Origin: Croceibacterium ferulae
GTDB taxonomy: Bacteria; Pseudomonadota; Alphaproteobacteria; Sphingomonadales; Sphingomonadaceae
DNA: 64,000 nucleotides
Reading direction: 5' to 3'
NCBI RefSeq assembly: GCF_003660445.1
Contig: NZ_QZVQ01000004.1
Coordinates: 62,001 to 126,000, forward strand
A model generated the notes under the pieces. That model was given only the letters and a program-made list of their open reading frames with translations. It was not told the DNA's origin and searched no databases. This document shows positions 1 to 7,682 of the stretch, one piece after another. Every line of letters starts with the position of its first letter. Position 1 is the first letter of the stretch. Position numbers and translations under genes: made by a program.

Positions 1-221
1 AGCGCAGGATCCAGGCCGGGGGCCTCGAACCGGCGGAACTCGCGCGCCAGCTTGGGGCCGACCGGGGCGGGAAGCCGGTCCAGGATATAGGGCCAGCGAT
101 CGGGTTGGTAGAAAATGGACGTGGCGTACCATTGCAACCGGTCCAGTTCCTGCAATGCCCGCGCGGTCTGCCAGCTGTGCTGGGTACCCGGGTGGAATAC
201 TGCAACGCTGCTGTTTACCAT
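1..221 (-). CDS. Glycosyltransferase, N-terminal part (cut by left edge)
   Basis: First 73 codons of a minus-strand gene; the rest lies left of the window. The product starts MVNSSVAVFHPGTQHSW and continues TARALQELDRLQWYATSIFY. A short strand followed by a helix with a His-rich early loop is how the N-terminal Rossmann half of GT-B glycosyltransferases (family 4 type) looks. The ATG at 221 is the first start after the upstream gene's stop at 334. It lies downstream of the Wzy-like polymerase in the same direction, which fits a polysaccharide assembly locus extending leftwards. No catalytic motif is inside the window, so the family call is an inference from the N-terminus and context. Confidence 0.6.
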   Translation of the reverse strand, partial: MVNSSVAVFHPGTQHSWQTARALQELDRLQWYATSIFYQPDRWPYILDRLPAPVGPKLAREFRRFEAPGLDPA

Positions 222-310
222 CTGAGACTTTCTCCGGCAGCCGCGACTTCGGGGCGTGCTCAGTGCCCGAACGCACCCCTTCGGCTCGGCAATGATGTGC
301 AGGTCGGTAC

Positions 311-330
311 CAGGCCCGTGGGCGGGCCTG
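311..330 (-). other. Hairpin just after the polymerase gene
   Basis: Perfect 8-bp inverted repeat (311-318 with 323-330, loop of 4) starting 3 bases past the stop codon of the Wzy-like gene. No T-run follows on the minus strand, so it is a processing or weak attenuation element at best, placed between the polymerase and the glycosyltransferase. Confidence 0.35.
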
Positions 331-333
331 AGC

Positions 334-1827
334 TTAACCGTGACCGTGCATTCTTGCGATGCGGCGTGACCTTGGCGTTGCGGGCATGACCTGTCCGGCG
401 AGGTGGGGCTCTGGTGCCGGCGGAACTGCGGACGCGCCGGACGCATGCAGCCGGCGGCGGTGTCGCGCCGATGTCGGACCGATCGGCCCGGTGCTGCCGC
501 CGCTTCCTGAAGCAGACCTCGCGTTGTGGGCAAGGTAATAGGAAACGAGCGCCAGCGCGATGATCGGTATGTAGTAGAACTGGACGACCTTGAGGATGCT
601 CATGATCGAGCCGTCACGATACATGATGGGCGAGATCGCAGCCATGGTCATGTATGCGACCGTCGCTGCTATTCCGCCGTTGCCACGAACATAGGCACGA
701 TAGGCCCAGCCGAAGATCGCGCCAAACAGGCCCGCCCAGATGATCACGCCGACATAGCCGGCGGCCGCCCATCCCGCTCCGGCAATGGAAGCGGTTGCAC
801 CAAGCGGTTGGGAGTAGCGGTAAAGCTCGTACATCTGGATTGGCGGGCCGACCGGCTTGCCCGGCCAGAGTGCACGCGGGATCGGCTCGGTGAATATCTG
901 GAGATTGTGGACGAAGTAATTATAGGTCCCGGTGCGCTCCGGTATCGCCCAGATCAGCATCTCCAGGAATTCCATGTTCGCCAGGTCCATGGTCTCCAGC
1001 GGTTTCAACTCCCGCTTGGAACTGACGACAACGGATTGTTCTTCGACACCGATCGTGGTGCGGATTCCTGCGCCCCGATCGTCACCAATCGCGGCAAACA
1101 CCAACCAGCCGGCTGCAAGGGCGGGCAGGATTGCAAGACTGGGCCAGCGCCGCCGCTGATCCAGCATGTACAGCATCCCGATGATCACAGCGGCGGTAAC
1201 GACCTGCCCGCGTCCGCCGCTGGCAAGTTTCAGGACCGCGTAACAGGCAAATGGCAGCAGGCTCCACCATTTGAAACGCGCGAGATAGGGAATGATCGCC
1301 ACGATCGGTGCAAGCAGCAAGGCGAGATTGATGAAGTAGCCATTCGCACCGACAAGGTAGCCTGCGCCGGTCCGCGCATCGATCTTGCGGAATTCGTTGA
1401 TGTCCGTCGTCGCGGCTGTGCCCATGGCGGACAGGATCGACCAGAGACCCAGCACGGCAAGTATCGCCGCGATCAGCCAGTATGCCCGCAGCAGTGGCAT
1501 GCGCCGGTCTGTGTGAGATGCGCTCTGGCTGAAGGATACCGGCTGATTGGCCAAGGCCATGCATACCGCACCGAAGGAGAGAAGGGCGAGGTTTGCGCAT
1601 ATCAGCGCGGCGGAGCGATCCCACTCCGTCGGCTGGAAGCCGATCGCATCGTACAATGTACGATACTCGTAGATCTGCGAGAAGATCGGCCGCACCGTGA
1701 AGACCACGCCGTGGAATGCCAGGTAATAGGTCATAGGGTGGTAGAAAGAAGACGCCGGGTGCCGCAGGTACCAGGCACATGCGGCCAGGAAGATGACCAC
1801 CGTCACGGCCAGCATGAACTCGTACAT
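334..1827 (-). CDS. O-antigen/oligosaccharide repeat-unit polymerase (Wzy-like)
   Basis: About 497 residues, polytopic inner-membrane protein. Starting at the ATG at 1827 gives MYEFMLAVTVVIFLAACAWY, an immediate first membrane segment. The open frame continues upstream to 2139, but that part is low-complexity, Arg-rich and would run into rplO's 5' region, so it is not used. Ten or more hydrophobic segments follow, with a large hydrophilic loop in the second half (including NYFVHNLQIFTEPIPRALWP), the layout of Wzy-type polymerases that link lipid-carried repeat units in the periplasm. The last 60 or so residues after YYLAHNARSASGSGG are Gly/Pro/Arg-rich and look disordered, an unusual tail. 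Neighbour of a glycosyltransferase, so a surface polysaccharide role is likely. Substrate unknown. Confidence 0.7.
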   Translation of the reverse strand: MYEFMLAVTVVIFLAACAWYLRHPASSFYHPMTYYLAFHGVVFTVRPIFSQIYEYRTLYDAIGFQPTEWDRSAALICANLALLSFGAVCMALANQPVSFSQSASHTDRRMPLLRAYWLIAAILAVLGLWSILSAMGTAATTDINEFRKIDARTGAGYLVGANGYFINLALLLAPIVAIIPYLARFKWWSLLPFACYAVLKLASGGRGQVVTAAVIIGMLYMLDQRRRWPSLAILPALAAGWLVFAAIGDDRGAGIRTTIGVEEQSVVVSSKRELKPLETMDLANMEFLEMLIWAIPERTGTYNYFVHNLQIFTEPIPRALWPGKPVGPPIQMYELYRYSQPLGATASIAGAGWAAAGYVGVIIWAGLFGAIFGWAYRAYVRGNGGIAATVAYMTMAAISPIMYRDGSIMSILKVVQFYYIPIIALALVSYYLAHNARSASGSGGSTGPIGPTSARHRRRLHASGASAVPPAPEPHLAGQVMPATPRSRRIARMHGHG

Positions 1828-2141
1828 ACGCTGCTCTCGCCTTCCGACTGCCTCGTGACCGGGCCGCGACATCGCGCACCGGCGACCGCCTCGCGCTTGC
1901 CCGGTATGTGGGCGATCTAGCCCGGTGAGGGGGGCGATGACAGCACTTTGTGTACGAGCTGCAGTCGCCTGGCTCCCGAGGGTTGCTCCTGCACGGAGTT
2001 GTGTGTTGCAGGACTGCCGCTTCTTGCCCCGATGCCACGGCAGGCATGCCCGCAGAGTGCAGGGTGGACGAACCGCTCCTGTTCCGCTAACGGCCCCGCT
2101 TCCATCCAATCGGCGCGACCAGAGCGAAAGCGAGTGCACTT
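1828..2141. promoter_or_regulatory. Divergent intergenic region between polymerase gene and rplO
   Basis: 314 bases with no supported gene. It must hold the promoter and leader for rplO-secY-adk and that of the polysaccharide genes on the other strand. I see no convincing -35/-10 pair. A 7-bp inverted repeat (1987-1993 with 2007-2013, loop 13) could be a leader stem. There is no recognisable remnant of rpmD, the gene that normally ends right before rplO. Confidence 0.4.
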
Positions 2142-2633
2142 ATGAAACTGACAGAAATCCGCGACAATCCCGGCGCCCGCCATCGCAAGATGCGCGTGGG
2201 CCGCGGTATCGGTTCCGGCAAGGGCAAGACGGCCGGCCGTGGCCAGAAGGGCCAGAAGGCGCGCTCCGGCGTGGCCATCAAGGGCTTCGAAGGCGGCCAG
2301 ATGCCGCTGCACATGCGGCTGCCGAAGCGCGGCTTCAACAACATCTTCCGCAAGGATTATGCGGAAGTGAACCTGGGCCAGATCCAGAAGCTGATCGATT
2401 CGGGCAAGCTCGACACGGGCTCCGTGATCGATCACGCCGCGCTGAAGGCTGCGGGCGTTGCGCGCGGCGGCAAGCATGGCGTGCGCCTGCTGGCCAAGGG
2501 CGCGCTGACCTCCACGGCGCAGTTCAAGGTCGCTGGCGCTTCCGCCGGTGCCCTGAGCGCGGTGCAGCAGGTTGGCGGTTCGGTCGAAGTGACCGTTGCG
2601 CCCAAGGCTGCCGCGCAGGACGCCGCTGAATAA
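2142..2633 (+). CDS. rplO: 50S ribosomal protein L15
   Basis: 163 residues, normal for L15. The N-terminus [16 protein letters not shown] and the Gly/Lys/Arg-rich stretch with [20 protein letters not shown] (about residues 20-40) are the L15 signature, followed by [21 protein letters not shown]15 is a late-assembling large-subunit protein binding 23S rRNA near the peptidyl transferase region. It is first in a three-gene unit with secY and adk, which is the normal order of the 3' part of the spc operon. Normally rpsE and rpmD come directly before it; here a polysaccharide polymerase gene in the opposite direction does. Confidence 0.98.
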   Translation: MKLTEIRDNPGARHRKMRVGRGIGSGKGKTAGRGQKGQKARSGVAIKGFEGGQMPLHMRLPKRGFNNIFRKDYAEVNLGQIQKLIDSGKLDTGSVIDHAALKAAGVARGGKHGVRLLAKGALTSTAQFKVAGASAGALSAVQQVGGSVEVTVAPKAAAQDAAE

Positions 2634-2644
2634 GCATGGGTAAC

Positions 2645-2677
2645 GGGCGGGCGGGGTTCCTGTAACCCCGGCCGCCC
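2645..2677 (+). other. Strong GC hairpin between rplO and secY
   Basis: Stem of 13 pairs with one internal mismatch: 2645-2650 with 2672-2677, then 2652-2658 with 2664-2670, loop CCTGT. No T-run follows, so not a classical terminator. Position 12 bases after the rplO stop suggests an attenuation or mRNA-stability element that could set secY/adk output relative to L15. Confidence 0.55.
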
Positions 2678-2748
2678 CCTATATGGCGGACCTCCACAGG
2701 GGGGCGGGGGCACCAGTGCCGCCCGGCCAGCGAAGGCTTACACGCACA

Positions 2749-4113
2749 ATGGCATCACGCGCCGACAATATCGCCAGCAATATGAGCCTTGCCAATTTCG
2801 GCAAGGCGACGGAGCTGAAGCAGCGTATCTGGTTCACGGTCGGGGCACTGATCGTCTTCCGGTTCCTCAGCTTCGTGCCGCTGCCCGGCGTCAACCCGCT
2901 GATCCTGTCGACGCTGTACGACCAGACGCGCGGCGGCATCCTGGATCTGTTCAATACCTTTTCGGGCGGTTCGCTCGAGCGCATGAGCCTGATCGCGCTT
3001 GGCGTGATGCCCTACATCACCGCGTCCATCGTGGTGCAGCTGGCGGCTGCGCTGCATCCTTCGCTGATGGCGCTGAAGAAGGAAGGCGAGGCCGGCCGCA
3101 AGAAGCTGAACCAGTACACCCGCTATGGCGCGGTGCTGCTGTGTGCGGTGCAGGGCTGGTTCCTCGCCTCCGGGCTCGAGGCCTATGGCGCGCAGAGCGG
3201 CCTGCAGGCGGTCGTGGATCCGGGCGTCATGTTCCGCGTGATCGCGGTCGTGAACCTGATCGGCGGCACCATGTTCCTGCTGTGGCTGGGCGAACAGATC
3301 ACCAGTCGCGGGATCGGCAACGGCGTCTCGCTGATCATCATGGCCGGCATCGTCGCGCAGTTCCCGACCTTCATCGGCAACCTGTTCGAAGGCGGGCGTT
3401 CGGGATCGATCAGCCCGGTGCTGATCATCGGCCTGATCGCGATGATCGTGGCGCTGATCCTGGGCATCTGCTTCATGGAGCGGGCCCAGCGCCGGCTGCT
3501 GATCCAGTACCCCAAGCGAGCCAGCGCCCGTGGCATGATGCAGGCCGATCGCAGCCATCTGCCGCTGAAGCTCAACACTGCGGGCGTGATCCCGCCGATC
3601 TTCGCCAGTTCGCTGCTGCTGCTGCCGCTGACCATCACGCAGTTCGCCGGCAACGCGACCGATACGGAAAGCGTCGGCTATGGCGTGGTGCAGACGCTGA
3701 ACCAGTATCTGCAGCACGGCGCGCCGCTGTACATGCTGCTCTATGCGGCCGGCATCATCTTCTTCTGTTTCTTCTACACCGCGGTGGTCTTCAATCCGGA
3801 GGAAACGGCGGAGAACCTGAAGAAGAATGGCGGCTTCATCCCCGGCATTCGCCCGGGCAAGCGCACCTCCGACTATCTGGATCATGTGCTGACGCGCATC
3901 ACGGTGCTCGGCGCGATCTATCTGACGATCGTGTGCGTCGTGCCTGAATATGTGATTGCGCAGACCGGGCTGCCGCTGTTCCTTGGCGGTACCAGCCTGC
4001 TGATCGTGGTGAACGTGACGGTCGACACGATCACGCAGATCCAGTCGCATCTGCTGGCACATCAGTATGGCGACCTGATCCGCAAAGCGAAGCTGAAGGG
4101 CCGCATGCGCTGA
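2749..4113 (+). CDS. secY: Protein translocase subunit SecY
   Basis: 454 residues from the ATG at 2749 (MASRADNIASN); the frame opens at 2683, but the earlier Met lies in the intergenic hairpin region. SecY is the channel of the SecYEG translocon in the inner membrane. Seen: about ten hydrophobic segments, RIWFTVGALIVFRFLSFVPLPGV at the first, plug-region GGSLERMSLIALGVMPYITASI, and the cytosolic loop with KKEGEAGRKKLNQYTRYGA. A GAAGG motif lies 12 bases upstream of the start. Cotranscribed with rplO and adk as in most bacteria. Confidence 0.98.
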   Translation: MASRADNIASNMSLANFGKATELKQRIWFTVGALIVFRFLSFVPLPGVNPLILSTLYDQTRGGILDLFNTFSGGSLERMSLIALGVMPYITASIVVQLAAALHPSLMALKKEGEAGRKKLNQYTRYGAVLLCAVQGWFLASGLEAYGAQSGLQAVVDPGVMFRVIAVVNLIGGTMFLLWLGEQITSRGIGNGVSLIIMAGIVAQFPTFIGNLFEGGRSGSISPVLIIGLIAMIVALILGICFMERAQRRLLIQYPKRASARGMMQADRSHLPLKLNTAGVIPPIFASSLLLLPLTITQFAGNATDTESVGYGVVQTLNQYLQHGAPLYMLLYAAGIIFFCFFYTAVVFNPEETAENLKKNGGFIPGIRPGKRTSDYLDHVLTRITVLGAIYLTIVCVVPEYVIAQTGLPLFLGGTSLLIVVNVTVDTITQIQSHLLAHQYGDLIRKAKLKGRMR

Positions 4114-4168
4114 CGACTACCGCGCCGGCAAACGGCGTGGAGCTGAGCTGAGGGGGAGACGAGGGCCG

Positions 4169-4819
4169 ATGAACATCATCCTGTTGGGGCCGCCGGGTGC
4201 GGGCAAGGGCACGCAATCCTCGCTGCTGGTGCAGCATCATGGCATGCGCCAGCTGTCCACGGGTGACATGCTGCGCGCCGCCGTTGCCGCGCAGACGCCG
4301 ATCGGCGTCAAGGCCAAGGCGATCATGGATGCCGGGCAATTGGTGTCGGACGAGATCGTATCCGCCCTGATCGATGCCGAGCTGGCGGCAATGGAGCCGA
4401 CCACCGGCGCCATCTTCGACGGCTATCCCCGGACGGCGGCGCAGGCCGACGCGCTGGACGCGATCCTGGCACGGCATGGTCGCCAGCTCGACATGGTGAT
4501 CGAACTCGCGGTGGACGAGGACGAGCTCGTCCGTCGCATCACCGGCCGCTTCTCCTGCGCCAATTGCGGGGAAGGCTATCACGATACGTCGAAGCAGCCT
4601 GCGGTGGCAGAGACCTGCGACCGGTGCGGCGCGCACGAGTTCAAGCGTCGTCCGGACGATAATGAGGGCACCGTGCGCAAGCGCATGCAGATCTACCGCG
4701 AAGAGACCGCGCCCATCCTGCCGGGCTACGAACAGCGGGGCATCGTCAATCGTCTGGATGGCATGGCGCCGATCGAACAGGTGACTGCCGCTATAGAGGC
4801 GCTGCTGGCGACCGCCTGA
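4169..4819 (+). CDS. adk: Adenylate kinase
   Basis: 216 residues. Interconverts ATP+AMP and 2 ADP in the cytosol. P-loop GPPGAGKGT at residues 7-15, AMP-site STGDMLR, and FDGYPRT. The LID domain carries four cysteines (130, 133, 150, 153; CxxC-16-CxxC), so it is the zinc-binding long form. Strong GGGGGAG ribosome site in front of the ATG. It follows secY by 55 bases as in the canonical spc order. The genes that usually follow (rpsM, rpsK, rpoA, rplQ) are missing; a perfect terminator-like hairpin ends the unit. Confidence 0.98.
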   Translation: MNIILLGPPGAGKGTQSSLLVQHHGMRQLSTGDMLRAAVAAQTPIGVKAKAIMDAGQLVSDEIVSALIDAELAAMEPTTGAIFDGYPRTAAQADALDAILARHGRQLDMVIELAVDEDELVRRITGRFSCANCGEGYHDTSKQPAVAETCDRCGAHEFKRRPDDNEGTVRKRMQIYREETAPILPGYEQRGIVNRLDGMAPIEQVTAAIEALLATA

Positions 4820-4860
4820 ACCCCGTGGCCCGGCCGGGCCTGGGCCTTGCACAAGTGAAA

Positions 4861-4896
4861 AGCCCCGACACGCCAGGGGGGAAGCGTGTCGGGGCT
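4861..4896 (+). terminator. Terminator of rplO-secY-adk
   Basis: Perfect 13-bp stem (4861-4873 with 4884-4896, loop of 10), 41 bases after the adk stop and preceded by GTGAAA. There is only a short T-poor tail, so intrinsic strength is uncertain, but length and position make it the end of the ribosomal transcript. Confidence 0.7.
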
Positions 4897-4901
4897 ATAG
4901 G

Positions 4902-4938
4902 TCCTCCGGCCGGTCGGGGGGGGAGATAGGCCGGAGGA
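4902..4938 (-). terminator. Second hairpin, facing the DUF2171 gene
   Basis: Perfect 10-bp stem (4902-4911 with 4929-4938) with a G-rich 17-base loop, five bases from the first hairpin. It sits 15 bases past the stop of the convergent DUF2171 gene and probably ends that transcript, giving a back-to-back terminator pair. Confidence 0.5.
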
Positions 4939-4953
4939 GGATCGACGGTCCGG

Positions 4954-5172
4954 TCAGCTCCCTTGCGGGGTCATGGTGCCTTCCTTGAGGTACACCCGGT
5001 TGTCATCGATCCGATCCACGGCATCCAGCGGAAGATAATGGTGCATGTTGTCGGCGCTGTCGGTCCGGGTCAGCTTGATCCGGTCGCCCTCGACATCATC
5101 CACCGTCCCGACATGCTGACCAGCGGCATCGGTCACTTCCATGTGCTCCTTGATGCGCAGCTTTTCGAACAT
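4954..5172 (-). CDS. DUF2171 domain protein
   Basis: 72 residues from the ATG at 5172, with AGGAG in front. Sequence MFEKLRIKEHMEVTDAAGQH then VGTVDDVEGDRIKLTR and HHYLPLDAVDRIDDNRVYL matches the DUF2171 family, small PRC-barrel-like beta proteins common in sphingomonads and often near stress genes. Function unknown. The longer frame reaching 5370 lacks a ribosome site and overlaps the next gene's 5' region on the other strand, so the short start is preferred. Confidence 0.8.
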   Translation of the reverse strand: MFEKLRIKEHMEVTDAAGQHVGTVDDVEGDRIKLTRTDSADNMHHYLPLDAVDRIDDNRVYLKEGTMTPQGS

Positions 5173-5359
5173 CGGGGATCTCCTGTTGTCTCGTGTTCGG
5201 CGGCTCAACGGGCGACGCCGTGCCCCTGTTCCGCGGTTTGTCGCACGAGCCGCACGGCTGGTGAAATGCTTCTCCCGGGTGTCAGGCCGGGGCACATAAC
5301 CTGCCTGCCGCGCATTGATGGGGCAACCGAGGCAACAGCCAACAGGAGCAGGCACGACC

Positions 5360-5731
5360 ATGGACGACAACCGGATCTGGCAGTTCGAGCGCGAACTGTG
5401 GCTTGGCGGCGGAGACGTCTATCGCGAGCGGGTGGCAAAGGAATGCTTGATGGCCCTGCCGTCCGAACCCTTTATCTTCGATGGCGAGAGCGCGACCCGC
5501 GCGGTCGAGAATACCCCGCGCTGGGCGGAGGTCGATTTTGCCGACCAGAAGGTGGAGCGGCCCCATCGCGGACTGATCGTCATCGCCTATCGCGCCCAGG
5601 CGAAGCGCGATGGCGAGAGCTATCATGCGCTCGCCACGTCCACCCTGATGCAGCTGGAACATGAGGAATGGGTTGTCGTGCAGCATTCGCAGACGCCGCT
5701 GGGTGTGATGGTCGCCGACCCGGAAGCCTGA
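5360..5731 (+). CDS. DUF4440 / NTF2-like domain protein
   Basis: 123 residues from the ATG at 5360, preceded by AGGAG. The sequence MDDNRIWQFERELWLGGGD leads into the pattern typical of DUF4440/SnoaL-like cone-shaped alpha+beta folds: an N-terminal helix, a central VERPHRGLIVIAYRAQAKRD strand pair and a C-terminal WVVVQHSQTPL strand. Such proteins bind small ligands or act as accessory domains; no catalytic residue can be assigned. Divergent from the DUF2171 gene (about 190 bases between the starts). Confidence 0.7.
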   Translation: MDDNRIWQFERELWLGGGDVYRERVAKECLMALPSEPFIFDGESATRAVENTPRWAEVDFADQKVERPHRGLIVIAYRAQAKRDGESYHALATSTLMQLEHEEWVVVQHSQTPLGVMVADPEA

Positions 5732-5755
5732 GGCACCCTGCGTCACGACCAGACA

Positions 5756-6517
5756 ATGCGGTATGACCCTGGCCAGCGGCCTCCACGCTGGGGAACGCTG
5801 GCCCTGGTGATCGGCCTGCACGGCGCGGCATTAGCCGGGCTGGTGCAGGCCTTCGCTCCCGATCTTGCAGGCCAGGCGGCGGGGCAGGCCGCGCGCCTGG
5901 TTGCGGTGTTTGACCCGCTTCCGCCCCCACCGCCTCCTCCCGCACCGCCGCCGCCCGTTCCGCAGCCGGCCCCTGTCGCCGCTCCGGCACCGGAGCCCGA
6001 GGAGGGCGCCAGCGCTCCGCCCGCGCCACGCGCGACGCCGCGTCCGGTTGCGATCCCGACGCCGGAGATACCTGTCTCCCGCGTCACCCTGCCCGCCCCT
6101 CCGGTAAGCGCCGATGGCGCTGATGCCCGATCGGGCGCAGCGGCGGCAGGAGCCGGGACAGGTGGTGGCGGTGAGGGTTCGGGAACGGGCAGCGGCATGA
6201 GCGGGCAGGGGCAGGGCGGCGGCGGCGGCGCGATCACGGGCCCGGTGAAGATCGCCGGCACCATCAACGATGCCCGCGATTACCCCACGCCGCGCGGCGG
6301 ACGTGAGATCCGGCGGGGACATGCCGTGGTCGTGCACATGGTCGTGGGGGTGGATGGGCGCGCGCGCGAATGCCGCGTGGTGGAGGCGAGCCCCGACCCG
6401 GAAGCGGACCGCCGCACCTGCCAGCTGGCGGAGGAGCGCTTCCGCTTCCGCCCCGCGCGCAACGCCGCGGGGGACCCGGTGGCGGCGGCTTATGGCTGGC
6501 GGCAGGAGTGGTTCTGA
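5756..6517 (+). CDS. TonB-family energy-transducer-like protein
   Basis: 253 residues. One membrane segment near the N-terminus (LALVIGLHGAALAGLVQAF, about 16-34), a Pro-rich spacer (about 55-85, eight prolines in a row at one point), a Gly/Ser-rich linker (about 130-160) and a C-terminal TonB-type alpha+beta domain (VVHMVVGVDGRARECRVV, then AEERFRFRPA). TonB proteins couple proton-motive force to outer-membrane receptors. No exbB, exbD or receptor is adjacent, so its partner is unknown. No good ribosome site is seen before the ATG at 5756, so the start is uncertain. The low-complexity Pro and Gly runs are longer than usual. Confidence 0.7.
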   Translation: MRYDPGQRPPRWGTLALVIGLHGAALAGLVQAFAPDLAGQAAGQAARLVAVFDPLPPPPPPPAPPPPVPQPAPVAAPAPEPEEGASAPPAPRATPRPVAIPTPEIPVSRVTLPAPPVSADGADARSGAAAAGAGTGGGGEGSGTGSGMSGQGQGGGGGAITGPVKIAGTINDARDYPTPRGGREIRRGHAVVVHMVVGVDGRARECRVVEASPDPEADRRTCQLAEERFRFRPARNAAGDPVAAAYGWRQEWF

Positions 6518-6605
6518 CCCGATCGTTGCGCTGCAACAATGGCGATGACAGCCTGCGCTACAAAGGTTAGGCCGCAATCAACTTTTCTTCAGACGAGGTG
6601 CGGCA

Positions 6606-7661
6606 ATGGCGGCGATTCATCCGGTGGTCCTGAGCGGCGGCAACGGCACCCGGCTGTGGCCGCGCAGCCGCAAGACCATGCCCAAGCCGTTTCTGCCGCT
6701 GGTGGGGGAACGCACCCTGTTCGAAGCGACGCTGGGCCGCTGCGCCGGGGATGACCGCTTCGCCAGCGCCACCATCGTGACAGGGGCGGCGCACCTGGCC
6801 CATGTGCAGGCGCAGGCGGCGGCCTTCCCCGGCACACAGGTGATCGTGGAGCCGGAAGGCAAGAACACCGCGCCGGCCATCGCGCTCGCCGCCGCGCGAC
6901 TGCCGGAAGAGGCGATCATGCTGGTCTGCCCCAGCGATCACCACATCGCCGACACCACCGCCTTCACCCGTGCGGCCTGCGTCGCGGCGACGCTGGCCGG
7001 AGAAGACTGGCTGGTTGCGCTCGGCATCGCGCCCACTCACCCCGAAACCGGCTATGGCTACATCCTGCGCGGTGATCCGATCCCCGGCGGCTTCGCGGTG
7101 CAGCGCTTTGTGGAAAAGCCCGACAGCGCCACGGCGAGGGCGTTCCTGGCGAACGGCAATTACAGCTGGAACGGCGGCATCTTCGCCTTTCGCGCCGGCG
7201 CCTTCCTCGCCGCGCTGGAGCGTTACCGCCCCGAGATGGCCGCGCTGGTCCGCCGATCGGTGGACGGCGGCCGCAGCGAAGGCGCGTTGCTCTTCCCCGA
7301 TGCTGACAGCTTTGCCGAAATCGCGGAGGAATCGGTGGATTATGCGGTCATGGAAGAAACCGACCGCGCGGCGGTGGTGCCGGCGGTGATGGGCTGGTCT
7401 GACATCGGCAACTGGCACGCGCTGCGTGATGCGCGCATCAGCGGCGCGGCGGGGCTGGGCCTGGAAGATGGCGCCAACGCCGTGATCGGCAATGTCGAAC
7501 TGGTCGATTGCCGCGGCGTGCTGGCGGAGACGGACGGACCACGCGTCTCCGTGATCGGGCTGGAGGACATCGCCGTGGTGGTGGATGGCGGGGAGGTGCT
7601 GGTGACCAGCATGTCCGGCGCGCAGAAGGTCGGCAAGCTGACGGGCGCCACCAGCCAGTAG
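6606..7661 (+). CDS. manC: Mannose-1-phosphate guanylyltransferase
   Basis: 351 residues, GAGG just before the ATG. Makes GDP-mannose from mannose-1-phosphate and GTP, feeding surface polysaccharides. The nucleotidyltransferase signature GGNGTRLWPRSRKTMPKPF lies at residues 11-29, with FVEKPD around 160 and the product-side motif YSWNGGIF. It stops where the longer ManC/AlgA enzymes have a phosphomannose isomerase cupin, so it is the monofunctional type. The polysaccharide genes at the left edge are about 5 kb away, a plausible consumer. Confidence 0.9.
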   Translation: MAAIHPVVLSGGNGTRLWPRSRKTMPKPFLPLVGERTLFEATLGRCAGDDRFASATIVTGAAHLAHVQAQAAAFPGTQVIVEPEGKNTAPAIALAAARLPEEAIMLVCPSDHHIADTTAFTRAACVAATLAGEDWLVALGIAPTHPETGYGYILRGDPIPGGFAVQRFVEKPDSATARAFLANGNYSWNGGIFAFRAGAFLAALERYRPEMAALVRRSVDGGRSEGALLFPDADSFAEIAEESVDYAVMEETDRAAVVPAVMGWSDIGNWHALRDARISGAAGLGLEDGANAVIGNVELVDCRGVLAETDGPRVSVIGLEDIAVVVDGGEVLVTSMSGAQKVGKLTGATSQ

Positions 7662-7682
7662 GCGGTGGTAGGCGGGGGCTGC

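Noticed and set aside
1828-2139. N-terminal extension of the Wzy-like polymerase
   Set aside because: Adds 104 low-complexity residues ahead of the first membrane segment and overlaps the rplO leader; the ATG at 1827 fits better.
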